Assembly (NCBI GenBank): GCA_005883305.1
Contig: VBAC01000001.1
Location: forward strand, 1,860,001-1,924,000
DNA from: Alphaproteobacteria bacterium
GTDB taxonomy: Bacteria; Pseudomonadota; Alphaproteobacteria; Sphingomonadales; Sphingomonadaceae
Direction of reading: 5' to 3'
Length of the DNA: 64,000 bases
Within the stretch, counting starts at the first letter, position 1; every line of letters begins with the position of its first letter. The notes beneath the pieces were generated by a model. It had not been told where the DNA came from. It did no database searches and saw only the letters and a list, made by a program, of their open reading frames with translations. This document shows positions 1-8,335 of this stretch, piece by piece. Both the position numbers and the translations under genes were made by a program.

Positions 1-283
1 CTTCGCCAGCACCCAGACCGCGGCGATCTTCGCCGCGGCGATCATCACCATCCTGCCCGCGGTGCAATTCTCGGGCATGTTCGTGCCCACCTCGTCGCTC
101 TCCGGCGGCGCCTGGTTCGCCTCGCAGATCTTCCCCAGCACCTATTTCCAGGCGGTCGCCGTCGGCACCTTCACCAAGGATCTCGGCTTCGCCGCGGTCT
201 GGCCGAACCTGCTCGGCCTGGCGATCATCGCCGCGATCTACTTCACCGTCTCCGCCGCTCTCCTCAAGAAGCAGGAGAAGTAG
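1..283 (+). CDS. RbbA-like ABC transporter ATPase/permease, C-terminal end (partial)
   Basis: This is the 3' end of a gene that begins before the window. The open frame runs from base 2 to a TAG at 281-283. The visible ~93 residues are hydrophobic ABC-2 permease segments. The order is a membrane helix, a QFSGMFVPTSSLSGG loop, the FPSTYFQAVAVGTFTKDLGF stretch, then a last helix ending KKQEK. This resembles the C-terminus of RbbA/YhiH, a large protein with two ATPase domains fused to a permease. The next gene starts directly after the stop and is a YhhJ-like permease, the usual RbbA partner, which supports the call. The ATPase domains lie outside the window and cannot be checked. Confidence 0.7.
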   Translation, partial: FASTQTAAIFAAAIITILPAVQFSGMFVPTSSLSGGAWFASQIFPSTYFQAVAVGTFTKDLGFAAVWPNLLGLAIIAAIYFTVSAALLKKQEK

Positions 284-1411
284 ATGCGCGGCTTCTGGCA
301 CATCTTCCACCTCGGCATAAAGGAGCTGGTCAGCCTGTGGCGCGATCCGGTGCTGCTGTTCCTGATCGCCTACACCTTCACCTTCTCGGTCTACACGCCG
401 GCCAAGAGCGCGGTGATGGACGTCGTCAACGCCTCGATCGCGATCGTCGACGAGGACCGGTCCGAGGCATCCCGCTCGGTCCAGGACGCGATGCTCCCCC
501 CGCTCTTCCTGCCCGCCCAGATGATCCCTTTCAGCGAGATCAACCGGGCGATGGACCGCGGCCGCTACACCTTCGTCGTGCTGATCCCGCCGCGCTTCCA
601 GGCCGACCTCGAGGAGGACGCGCGCCCCGAGGTCCAGGTCGTCACCGACGCCACGGCGATGAGCCAGGCGGGCCGGGGCCCCGGCTATATCCAGACGATC
701 GTCAACGCCAGCGCGGCGCCTTACTGGTCGGTCGGCGCCCGCCCGCAGGACCGGCCGGTCGTCGGCATGCAGACCCGCGCGCGCTTCAACCCCAACATGC
801 TGCAAAGCTGGTTCGTGGCGATCAACCAGGTGATCAACAACATCTCGGTTCTCGCCATCTTCCTGTGCGGCGCGGCCGTCCTTCGCGAGCGCGAGCACGG
901 CAATATCGAGCACCTCCTCGTCATGCCGCTGCGCCCGTTCGAGCTGATGTTCGCCAAGGTCTGGGCCAACGGGCTGGTGGTGATGGTCGCCGCGATGGCC
1001 TCGCTCTTCCTGGTGGTGAAGGGCGCGATCGGCGTTCCGGTCTCGGGCTCGATCGCCCTGTTCGCCGCGGGTCTTGCAATCTACCTCTTCTCGGTCACCG
1101 CGCTCGGAATCATGCTGGCGACGATCGTCCGCTCGATGCCCCAGTTCGGCCTGCTCGCCTTCCCGGTGTTCATCGTCATGAGCCTATTGTCCGGCGGCCA
1201 GACCCCGCTCGAGAGCATGCCGATCTTCCTCCAGAAGGCGATGCAGTTCGTCCCCTCGACGCATTTCGTCGCCTTCTCGCAGGCGGTGCTGTTCCGAAAC
1301 GCGAGCGTGACGATGGTCCTCCCCGCGATGCTCAAGATGCTCGCGATCGGCATGGTCTACGTCCTCTATTCGCTTACCCGCTTCCGCAAGATGCTGGCGG
1401 CCATTCAATGA
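284..1411 (+). CDS. ABC-2 type permease, YhhJ family
   Basis: A 375-residue inner-membrane permease of a multidrug or export ABC system. It has one N-terminal membrane helix (about residues 20-40), a long periplasmic region (about 45-170), then a block of about five helices to the C-terminus. The motif LREREHGNIEHLLVMPLRP after the second helix is the conserved ABC-2 coupling region (RE-GT/NxE-LLVMP). It starts immediately after the stop of the RbbA-like gene. Its own TGA overlaps the ATG of the outer-membrane lipoprotein gene, so the three are one operon. The substrate cannot be read from the sequence. Confidence 0.85.
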   Translation: MRGFWHIFHLGIKELVSLWRDPVLLFLIAYTFTFSVYTPAKSAVMDVVNASIAIVDEDRSEASRSVQDAMLPPLFLPAQMIPFSEINRAMDRGRYTFVVLIPPRFQADLEEDARPEVQVVTDATAMSQAGRGPGYIQTIVNASAAPYWSVGARPQDRPVVGMQTRARFNPNMLQSWFVAINQVINNISVLAIFLCGAAVLREREHGNIEHLLVMPLRPFELMFAKVWANGLVVMVAAMASLFLVVKGAIGVPVSGSIALFAAGLAIYLFSVTALGIMLATIVRSMPQFGLLAFPVFIVMSLLSGGQTPLESMPIFLQKAMQFVPSTHFVAFSQAVLFRNASVTMVLPAMLKMLAIGMVYVLYSLTRFRKMLAAIQ

Positions 1412-2838
1412 GGAGCCCGAAGGTGAAGACGAAGCTCATGGCGGTCACGCTCGCGGCCCTTTCCGTCGGGGCCTGCACGATGGGGCCCGATTACGCGCGG
1501 CCGCAGATCAGCCAGCCGGACGCATTCCGCGCCCAGATCACGCCCGCGGAGGCGAGCTCTTTCGCCGATCTTCCCTGGTGGGACGTGTTCAACGATCCGG
1601 CGCTTCAGGCGCTGATCACCGAGGCGCTGACCAACAACAACGATCTCGCCATCGCCGCCGCGCGGATCGAGCAGGCGCGCGCCCAGCTCGGAGTCTCGCG
1701 CTCCGAGCTCTACCCGCAGATCGGCTACGGCGCCGACGGCGGCGTCCAGCAGACCCTCGCCCCTACGCCGGGCGACGTCGACACGGTGGGCTACGCCTCG
1801 ATCGGAAGCTTCTTCAACGCCGCCTGGGAGCTCGACATCTGGGGCCGGGTGAGGCGGCGGAACGAGGCCGCGCAGGCCAACATCTTCGCCCAGGAGGAGG
1901 TTCGCCGCGGAATCATGCTGAGCCTGGTGAGCGACGTCGCCGCCGGCTATTTCCGCCTTCTCCGGCTCGACCGCGAGCTGGCCATCGCCGAGGAAAGCTC
2001 GGCGACCCACAAGCGCACGCTCGATCTGTTCGTGCTTCGCTTCCAGGGCGGCCGCGACAGCCGGCTGCCGTCGGAACGCGCCCGCGCCTCCTACGAATCG
2101 AGCACCGCGCGAGTCGCCGACGTCCACCAGCAGATCGCCCAGCAGGAAAACGCGCTGAGCACGCTCACCGGCGGCTACCCGCACGACATCCAGCGCGGCA
2201 ATCCGCTGACCGCCCAGAACCTGCCCCAGACGCCCGTCGGCCTGACCAGCGATCTGCTCCGCCGCCGGCCGGACATTCGCCGCGCCGAGCAGGAGATGAT
2301 CCGAGCCAATGCCGAGGTCGGGGTCGCGGTCGCCAATTTCTACCCGCATATCGGCCTGTCGAGCCTGCTCGGCGGGTTCCATGTCGACGGCGACGGCAAT
2401 ATCGGCGGCAGCTTCGGCGTGTGGAACATCCTCGGCAATCTCGCCGGGCCGCTGTTCACCGGCGGGCGGCTCGAATCCATCTACGACGAGCGACGCGCCT
2501 TCTGGGACGAGACGGTGGCGCAATATCGCCAGACGATCCTCGTCGCCTTCCGCGAGACCTCCGATGCTCTGGTCGCGCAGCAGCGGCTCGCCGAGCGGCG
2601 GCGGGCGCTGGAGGCCGAAGTGGCGGCGCGCCGCGCCGCGGTCGAGCTCGCCAACCTACGCTACCGCGACGGCCGCGCCACCTATTTCGAGGTGATCGAG
2701 GCCGAGCAGCAGCTGTTCCCGGCCGAGGATGAGCTGGCCCAGGTCCAGCAAGCCCAGCTCGCCGAGACCGTCAACCTCTACAAGGCGCTCGGCGGCGGCT
2801 GGCAGCTTCAGGACAATTGGGTGAGGCCGACGGGCTGA
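1408..2838 (+). CDS. NodT/OprM-family outer-membrane efflux lipoprotein
   Basis: A 476-residue TolC-like outer-membrane channel of an efflux pump. The chosen ATG overlaps the preceding stop (ATGA). From there the protein opens with a basic n-region, a hydrophobic stretch and a LSVGAC lipobox, so the mature N-terminus should be a lipidated Cys near residue 23. After it comes the TMGPDYARP sequence typical of NodT-family proteins. Two outer-membrane-efflux repeats follow, including the LLRRRPDIRRAEQEM motif at the start of the second. It completes a tripartite exporter with the ABC permeases upstream. The periplasmic adaptor (HlyD type) is presumably upstream of the window. Confidence 0.9.
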   Translation: MRSPKVKTKLMAVTLAALSVGACTMGPDYARPQISQPDAFRAQITPAEASSFADLPWWDVFNDPALQALITEALTNNNDLAIAAARIEQARAQLGVSRSELYPQIGYGADGGVQQTLAPTPGDVDTVGYASIGSFFNAAWELDIWGRVRRRNEAAQANIFAQEEVRRGIMLSLVSDVAAGYFRLLRLDRELAIAEESSATHKRTLDLFVLRFQGGRDSRLPSERARASYESSTARVADVHQQIAQQENALSTLTGGYPHDIQRGNPLTAQNLPQTPVGLTSDLLRRRPDIRRAEQEMIRANAEVGVAVANFYPHIGLSSLLGGFHVDGDGNIGGSFGVWNILGNLAGPLFTGGRLESIYDERRAFWDETVAQYRQTILVAFRETSDALVAQQRLAERRRALEAEVAARRAAVELANLRYRDGRATYFEVIEAEQQLFPAEDELAQVQQAQLAETVNLYKALGGGWQLQDNWVRPTG

Positions 2839-2848
2839 GGAGGATAGG

Positions 2849-3814
2849 GTGGCTGACGTCGATCTCGCCGCGCAGGAGCAAGGCCACGACAAGTTCCGCC
2901 GCCTCGTGGAGCGCGCGCAGCGCGAGGCGCCGGCGGCGACGGCGATCGCCCATCCGTGCGACGAGGCGGCGCTGGAGAGCGCCGTCGAGGCCTCGCGGCT
3001 GAAGCTGATAGAGCCGATCCTGGTCGGCCCCAGAGACCGCATTCAGGCCGCCGCGGATAAGAGCGGCTTCGACATCGCCGCGTTCGAGATCGTCGACGCG
3101 GAGCACAGCCACGCGGCCGCCGCCAAGGCCGTCGAGCTCGTCCGCGCCGGCCGGGCCGAGGCGCTGATGAAGGGCAGCCTCCATACCGACGAGCTGATGG
3201 GAGCGGTGGTCGCCCGCGACACTGGCCTGCGCACAGCGCGGCGGATCAGCCATTGCTTCGTTCTGGACGTTCCGGGCCACGAGGACGCCCTGATCATAAG
3301 CGACGCCGCGGTGAACATCGCCCCCAGCCTCGAGGACAAGGTCCACATCGTCCAGAACGCGATCGACCTCGCCCACTGGCTCGGCGCGCCCGAGGCGCGG
3401 GTGGCGATCCTCAGCGCGATGGAGACGGTCAACCCGAAGGTCGCCTCGACGCTCGAGGCTGCGGCGCTCTGCAAGATGGCCGACCGCGGGCAGATCATTG
3501 GCGGCCTGCTCGACGGGCCGCTCGCTCTCGATAATGCGATCAGCCCCGAGGCGGCGTCGATCAAGAAGATCGTCTCGCCGGTCGCGGGCCGCGCCAACGT
3601 GCTGATCGTGCCCGATCTGGAGGCCGGCAACATGCTCGCCAAGAGCCTGTCCTTCCTCGCCGGCGCGGACGCCGCCGGAATCGTGCTCGGCGCCCGCGTT
3701 CCGATCATCCTCACCAGCAGGGCGGATTCGCTGATCGCCCGCCTGGCCTCCTGCGCGGTCGCCTTGCTCGTCGCGGCGGCGAGGCGGCGCGATGCGGCCG
3801 CGGCCCTCCTATGA
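2849..3814 (+). CDS. pta: Phosphate acetyl/butyryltransferase family protein
   Basis: A 321-residue enzyme of the PTA/PTB family, which transfers an acyl group between CoA and phosphate (acetyl-CoA + Pi to acetyl phosphate). Family features are the AEALMKGSLHTDELM segment, SHCFVLDVPG, and NPKV followed by a GQIIGGLLDGPLALDNAIS block. It is the short form, without the long N-terminal domain of enterobacterial Pta. The start is GTG, preceded by a GAGGAGGA ribosome site. Its TGA overlaps the ATG of acetate kinase, so the two are translationally coupled. This context favours acetyl phosphate over butyryl phosphate as the product, but the exact acyl specificity is inferred. Confidence 0.85.
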   Translation: MADVDLAAQEQGHDKFRRLVERAQREAPAATAIAHPCDEAALESAVEASRLKLIEPILVGPRDRIQAAADKSGFDIAAFEIVDAEHSHAAAAKAVELVRAGRAEALMKGSLHTDELMGAVVARDTGLRTARRISHCFVLDVPGHEDALIISDAAVNIAPSLEDKVHIVQNAIDLAHWLGAPEARVAILSAMETVNPKVASTLEAAALCKMADRGQIIGGLLDGPLALDNAISPEAASIKKIVSPVAGRANVLIVPDLEAGNMLAKSLSFLAGADAAGIVLGARVPIILTSRADSLIARLASCAVALLVAAARRRDAAAALL

Positions 3815-5022
3815 CGAAGGCGGCGATCGCGGTCCTCAACGCCGGCTCGTCGAGCATCAAGTTCGCGCTCTATGCCGACGCGCCCGATCTGCCCGTTCTG
3901 TTTCGCGGCCAGATGGAGCAGATCGGGATCGCGCCGCACCTCAGCGCAAAGGACTCCGCGGGCAATCCGGTCGCCGAGGCGAGCTGGCCAGCCAAGGGCT
4001 TCGATCATCGCTCGGCGACGCAGGTCGTGCTCGAGACCGCGCGCGACCTGCTTGCCGGCGCCCAGGTCCGCGGCGTCGGCCACCGCGTCGTCCATGGCGG
4101 CACGGACTTCGCCGAACCGGTTCGGATCGACGCCGATGTGCTCGCGGCGCTGCGGAAGCTCGAGCCGCTCGCTCCCCTCCACCAGCCGCACAATCTCGCG
4201 CCCATCGCGGCGATCGCCGAGGCGGCGCCGCACATCGCCCAGGTCGCCTGCTTCGACACCGCCTTCCACCGCCGCCAGCCGGACCTCGCGCAGATGTTCG
4301 CCATTCCGCGGCGGCTGACCGAGGCCGGGGTGCGGCGCTACGGCTTTCACGGCCTGTCCTACGAATATGTCGCCCAGCGCCTCGCGGAAGTCGCGCCCGA
4401 TCTGCATTCGGGGCGGGTCATCGTCTGCCATCTCGGCAACGGCGCCAGCCTCTGCGCTCTGCGGGGCGGCGCAAGCGTCGCCACGACGATGGGCTTCACC
4501 GCCGTCGACGGGCTGATGATGGGCACGCGCTGCGGAGCGCTCGATCCCGGCGTGCTCATCTACCTGATGGACGAAGAGGGGCTGGACGCGCGCGGCATCG
4601 AGAACCTGGTCTACCGCCAGTCGGGCCTGCTCGGAGTCTCCGGAATCTCGTCGGACATGCGCGCCCTTCGCGCGTCGGAAGACCCCGCAGCCGGCGAGGC
4701 GATCGCCCTGTTCGTCTACCGCATCGTCCGCGAGATCGGCTCGCTCGCCGCCGCCTTGGGCGGCCTCGATGCCCTGGTCTTCACCGGCGGCATCGGCGAG
4801 CACGACACGCTCACCCGGCAAGAAATCGCCAAAGGCTGCGCCTGGCTCGGCCTCACCCTCGACGCCGCGCGCAACGAGGAGGGCGAAGGCCGGATCAGCG
4901 CCGGCGAGTCCCGCCTGGCGGCCTGGGTCGTCCCCACCGACGAGGAGAAGATGATCGCTCGGCATACCACGGCGCTGCTCGCCCTCGGCAATCCGGCGGC
5001 GCCGCAGCCGATCGCGGTCTGA
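3811..5022 (+). CDS. ackA: Acetate kinase
   Basis: A 403-residue, full-length acetate/propionate kinase that makes ATP and acetate from acetyl phosphate and ADP. It shows the N-terminal NAGSSSIKF phosphate loop, the GVGHRVVHGG motif, FDTAFH, RRYGFHGLSYEYV, HLGNGASLCAL and FTGGIGEHD. The ATG overlaps the stop of the phosphotransacetylase gene. With that gene and the downstream serine dehydratase and pyruvate formate-lyase, it would provide substrate-level phosphorylation. It might also run in reverse for acetate assimilation. A 443-bp gap with a palindromic repeat separates it from the serine dehydratase gene, so the two halves may have separate promoters. Confidence 0.95.
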   Translation: MTKAAIAVLNAGSSSIKFALYADAPDLPVLFRGQMEQIGIAPHLSAKDSAGNPVAEASWPAKGFDHRSATQVVLETARDLLAGAQVRGVGHRVVHGGTDFAEPVRIDADVLAALRKLEPLAPLHQPHNLAPIAAIAEAAPHIAQVACFDTAFHRRQPDLAQMFAIPRRLTEAGVRRYGFHGLSYEYVAQRLAEVAPDLHSGRVIVCHLGNGASLCALRGGASVATTMGFTAVDGLMMGTRCGALDPGVLIYLMDEEGLDARGIENLVYRQSGLLGVSGISSDMRALRASEDPAAGEAIALFVYRIVREIGSLAAALGGLDALVFTGGIGEHDTLTRQEIAKGCAWLGLTLDAARNEEGEGRISAGESRLAAWVVPTDEEKMIARHTTALLALGNPAAPQPIAV

Positions 5023-5465
5023 TCCATCTTTTTCGTCGTGCGGACCCGACCCGGCATTCACCTTCTTCGTCCTTTTACACGATCTCAAGAAGGCGGACGG
5101 ACGGGCCCTTTTCTCCCGCTAGGCTCCTGATCTAGTTCGGAGTCATCCCGGCGAAAGCCGGGACCCATGAACACGGTCTTTGAGGTGAAGCGGGATCGCC
5201 GGCGCCGGTCCCCAACCGCTTCGGTTCATGGGCCCCGGCCTTCGCCGGGGTGACTCCCTTTGATTGGCGCTGGCAGCCAACTTTCTAGAGAGGCATGCAG
5301 AAATCCGGCCACCGCGAAATGCCCGGCGCCCCGAGCTGCTCCCATACGGCCGTCCCCTAGGGATTCGCCTCGGCCTTATTGAGTATCTCCCCCAATGGGC
5401 CGGACGCCCCGGCGCGCGGATAGTCGCCGACGGGGGAGCGGGTTCCCCGAAGCTGGAGACGTCCG
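5023..5465 (+). other. Intergenic region between ackA and the serine dehydratase gene
   Basis: No credible gene is seen in these 443 bases. It contains one dispersed palindromic repeat (5140-5257, listed separately). The ~200 bases before the serine dehydratase start have no convincing FNR-type box (TTGAT-N4-ATCAA). A partial ATTG...CAAT symmetry occurs near 5378-5396 but is not strong enough to call an operator. The promoter of the sda-MFS-pfl operon is presumably here. Confidence 0.5.
5140..5257. repeat. Dispersed palindromic repeat, 'GTCATCCCGGCGAAAGCCGGG' family
   Basis: The left arm contains TCATCCCGGCGAAAGCCGGG followed by ACCCATGAACACGG. The right arm contains TTCATGGGCC and CCGGCCTTCGCCGGGGTGA. 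Each arm can form its own hairpin and the two arms are inverted relative to each other (a BIME-like arrangement). A related copy lies at 15146-15246. Confidence 0.75.
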
Positions 5466-7058
5466 ATGAGGGCCGAAGACGAGAGCGATTCCGCGCCGTT
5501 CCTGACCGAAATCGACTATCAGGAAGCGCCCGAGGGCTGGGACCGGCGGGCCTTCATGATGCGCAGCGCCTTGGCGAGCGCGATGGTCGTGCTGACCGGG
5601 CGGCCGATGACCGCCTTCGCCCAGACGCCGCCCGCGACGCCCGCCGCGCCGCCGCTCTCTCCGGAGCTGGACGTGGTTCGCCGCTCGCGCGGTCCGATCC
5701 AGACCACGCTCGACGAATTCTACAAGATCGGCCCCGGCCCTTCCTCGTCGCATACGATCGGGCCGATGCGGATCACCCACAATTTCTTCCAGCTCGCGAG
5801 CCAGTTGCCGGCCGCCCAGCTCGCCCAGGCGACGGGTTTCAAGGTCCACCTGTTCGGCAGCCTGAGCTCGACCGGGCGGGGCCACGGCACGGAGCGCGCC
5901 GCCCTCGCCGGGATCATCGGCATGGAGCCGGCGACGACCGATCCGGCCTTCCTCGACGGGCTCGCCGCCAATCCCGACCAGACCTTCCCGGTGACGCTCG
6001 GCCCGGCGCGCTTCAACGCCAGCCTCGCGGACATCATCTACGACGCGCCGCAGGGCGATTTCCATCATCCGAACACGATGAAGGCCAAGCTGATGGCCGG
6101 CGAGCGCGTGCTGCTGGAGAAGGAATATTATTCCGTCGGCGGCGGCTTCATCGAATGGGAGAATTACACGCCCCCGCAAAAGGGCGCGCCGCGTTATCCC
6201 TACCAGACGATGGCCGAGCTGCTTCAGCACGCGCGGCAGAACAATTTGTCGGTCGCCCAGGTCGCCATGGCCAACGAGGTCGCGGTCTCGGGCAAGAGCG
6301 AGGCGGACATCAACCGCTTCCTCGATACGACGCTGGGCGCGATGCGGGCGATCGTCCGCACCGGGCTGGAGGCGCCGCAGGGCGTTCTGCCCGGGCCGAT
6401 CCGGCTGAAGACCAAGGCCAGCGACGTCTATCGCCGCGCCCAGCAGGGGCGCTCCGAGGCGCAGAAGGCCATCGGGCTGGTCACGGCCTACGCCCTCGCC
6501 GGCTCCGAGGAAAATGCCCGCGGCCACCTCGTCGTCACCGCGCCGACCGGCGGCTCGGCCGGCGTCATCCCGGCGATCGCCTACTCGCTCGGCGAGCAGG
6601 GCGCGCGCCTCCCGGACGACAAGATCCGCGCCGGCCTGATCGCCGCGGCGGCGATCGGCTATCTCGGCAAGCACAACGCCACGCTTTCGGGCGCGGAGGG
6701 CGGCTGCCAGGCGGAGATCGGAGTCGCCTCCTCGATGGGCGCGGCGATGATCGCCCAGGCCTATGATTCCGATCCGCAGGTGGTCGCCAACGCCGCCGAA
6801 TCCGCGCTCGAGCACCATCTCGGAATGACCTGCGATCCGGTCGCCGGCTTCGTCCAGGTGCCGTGCATCGAGCGCTGCGCCTATGGCGCGGTCAAGGCCT
6901 GGACCGGCTATCTCATCGCCAGCAACGAGATCCCGGCCAACCGCCGGCTCGATTTCGACACGACGATGAACGCCATGGCGCTGACCGCGCGCGAGATGAA
7001 CTCCAAATATAAGGAAACCTCCGAAGGCGGCCTTGCCGTCTCGGTGGTGCTCTGCTGA
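5466..7058 (+). CDS. sdaA: Iron-sulfur L-serine dehydratase with a Tat-like signal
   Basis: Single-chain L-serine ammonia-lyase (serine to pyruvate and ammonia), 530 residues against the usual ~455. The catalytic part starts near residue 77 with FYKIGPGPSSSHTIGPMR. Three cysteines, C414 (GGCQAEIG), C456 (TCDPVAG) and C467 (VPCIERC), have the 42- and 11-residue spacing known for the [4Fe-4S] ligands of the Legionella enzyme. The protein also ends in a Cys, as that enzyme does. The extra N-terminus carries WDRRAFMM (R27-R28), a hydrophobic stretch and an AFAQ site near residue 52, a plausible twin-arginine signal peptide. The gene heads an operon with an MFS transporter and pyruvate formate-lyase. 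Export is inferred. Confidence 0.9.
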   Translation: MRAEDESDSAPFLTEIDYQEAPEGWDRRAFMMRSALASAMVVLTGRPMTAFAQTPPATPAAPPLSPELDVVRRSRGPIQTTLDEFYKIGPGPSSSHTIGPMRITHNFFQLASQLPAAQLAQATGFKVHLFGSLSSTGRGHGTERAALAGIIGMEPATTDPAFLDGLAANPDQTFPVTLGPARFNASLADIIYDAPQGDFHHPNTMKAKLMAGERVLLEKEYYSVGGGFIEWENYTPPQKGAPRYPYQTMAELLQHARQNNLSVAQVAMANEVAVSGKSEADINRFLDTTLGAMRAIVRTGLEAPQGVLPGPIRLKTKASDVYRRAQQGRSEAQKAIGLVTAYALAGSEENARGHLVVTAPTGGSAGVIPAIAYSLGEQGARLPDDKIRAGLIAAAAIGYLGKHNATLSGAEGGCQAEIGVASSMGAAMIAQAYDSDPQVVANAAESALEHHLGMTCDPVAGFVQVPCIERCAYGAVKAWTGYLIASNEIPANRRLDFDTTMNAMALTAREMNSKYKETSEGGLAVSVVLC

Positions 7059-7065
7059 GCCGGCG

Positions 7066-8319
7066 ATGGCGGCTTCGGCGCAGGAGCGCGGCGGCAATGG
7101 AGCGCTCCGCCTGGTGGCGATCGCCTGGCTGCTGACGTCGGTCTATTATTTCTACCAATATGTGCTGAGGTCGGCGCCGGCGGTGATGGTTCCGGAGCTG
7201 ACGCAGGCCTTCGGCCTCAGCGCCGTTGGCCTCGCCTCGTTGGTCGGCCTGTTCTACTTCGGCTACGCGCCCTTCAGCCTCGTCGCCGGTGTTGCGATGG
7301 ACCAGCTCGGGCCGCGCCGGGTCGTCCCCGTCGGCGCGGCGCTGCTCGGAGTCGGCGCGCTCCTCTTCGCGAGCGGGGACCCGACGATCGCCAGCGCCGG
7401 GCGCTTCCTCCAGGGCGCGGCGGGCGTCTTCGCCCTGATCGGCGCGGTCTATATCGCCACCACCCATTTCCCGGCCTCGCGCGCCGCGACCCTGATCGGG
7501 GCGACACAGATGTTCGGCATGGCCGGCGGCTCCGCGGGCCAGTTCCTCGTCGGCCCCGCGATCGGGGCCGGGCTCGCCTGGGACAAGTTCTGGCTGCTCA
7601 TGGGCGCGGCCGGCCTGCCGATCGCCTTCCTCCTCTGGCGCTTCATTCCTGCTCCGGAGCCCAGGCAAGCCGCAGCGAAAGGCGGCTGGGCCGGCCGCGC
7701 GGGCAAGGCGATCGTTGCCGTCTTCCGCAACCCGCAATCGCTCCTGTGCGGCCTGATCGCCGGCCTGATGTTCCTGCCGACGACGATCTTCGACATGGTC
7801 TGGGGGGTTCGCTTCCTGCAGGAGGCGCACGACCTTCCCTATTCGATGGCCGTCATGCGCTCGGCCACCGTTCCTTTCGGCTGGATCATCGGCTGTCCGC
7901 TGCTCGGCATGCTTTCGGACCGGATCGGCCGCCGCAAGCCGGTCATCGCCGGAAGCGCGGCCCTCCTGCTGGGCTGCTTCCTGATGATTCTCTACGGCCC
8001 TGCCCATCTCTTTCCGCCATTCGTCCTCGGCCTCGTCACCGGAATCGCGTCGGGCGGGGCGATGATTCCCTATACGGTCATCAAGGAAGCCAATCGCCCC
8101 GAGCACAGCGGCACGGCGACAGGCGTCATCAACTTCATCAACTTCTCGCTTTCGGCCCTGCTCGGCCCGGTCTTCGCCAATCTGCTGGTTCGGGTCAGCG
8201 CCGGCGGGCAGCGCGACCTCACCCATTATCAGGCGGCGTTCGAGCCGCTCGCCTACGGCGTGGCCCTCGCGATCCTGCTCACGTTCCTGCTCCGCGAAAC
8301 CGGCACCGCGAGGGACTGA
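7066..8319 (+). CDS. MFS transporter in the pfl operon
   Basis: A 417-residue major facilitator with about twelve membrane helices. The loop-2 signature is visible as [16 protein letters not shown] and its C-half counterpart as [16 protein letters not shown]. The chosen ATG lies eight bases after the serine dehydratase stop. An upstream in-frame ATG at 7033 would overlap the dehydratase gene and gives no extra helix. Only 16 bases separate this gene from pflB. Position in the operon suggests uptake of a substrate such as serine or another carboxylate, or export of an end product such as formate or acetate. The sequence alone does not decide between them. Confidence 0.85.
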   Translation: MAASAQERGGNGALRLVAIAWLLTSVYYFYQYVLRSAPAVMVPELTQAFGLSAVGLASLVGLFYFGYAPFSLVAGVAMDQLGPRRVVPVGAALLGVGALLFASGDPTIASAGRFLQGAAGVFALIGAVYIATTHFPASRAATLIGATQMFGMAGGSAGQFLVGPAIGAGLAWDKFWLLMGAAGLPIAFLLWRFIPAPEPRQAAAKGGWAGRAGKAIVAVFRNPQSLLCGLIAGLMFLPTTIFDMVWGVRFLQEAHDLPYSMAVMRSATVPFGWIIGCPLLGMLSDRIGRRKPVIAGSAALLLGCFLMILYGPAHLFPPFVLGLVTGIASGGAMIPYTVIKEANRPEHSGTATGVINFINFSLSALLGPVFANLLVRVSAGGQRDLTHYQAAFEPLAYGVALAILLTFLLRETGTARD

Positions 8320-8335
8320 AACAAGGGAGACGAAC

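Noticed and set aside
3043-5088. Long open frame antisense to pta and ackA
   Set aside because: High-GC codon bias on the coding strand opens the antisense frame; the protein is low-complexity Arg/Ala/Gly-rich and has no ribosome site.
5375-5400. Possible FNR box upstream of the serine dehydratase-pfl operon
   Set aside because: Only a loose ATTG...CAAT symmetry with wrong spacing; it does not fit TTGAT-N4-ATCAA.
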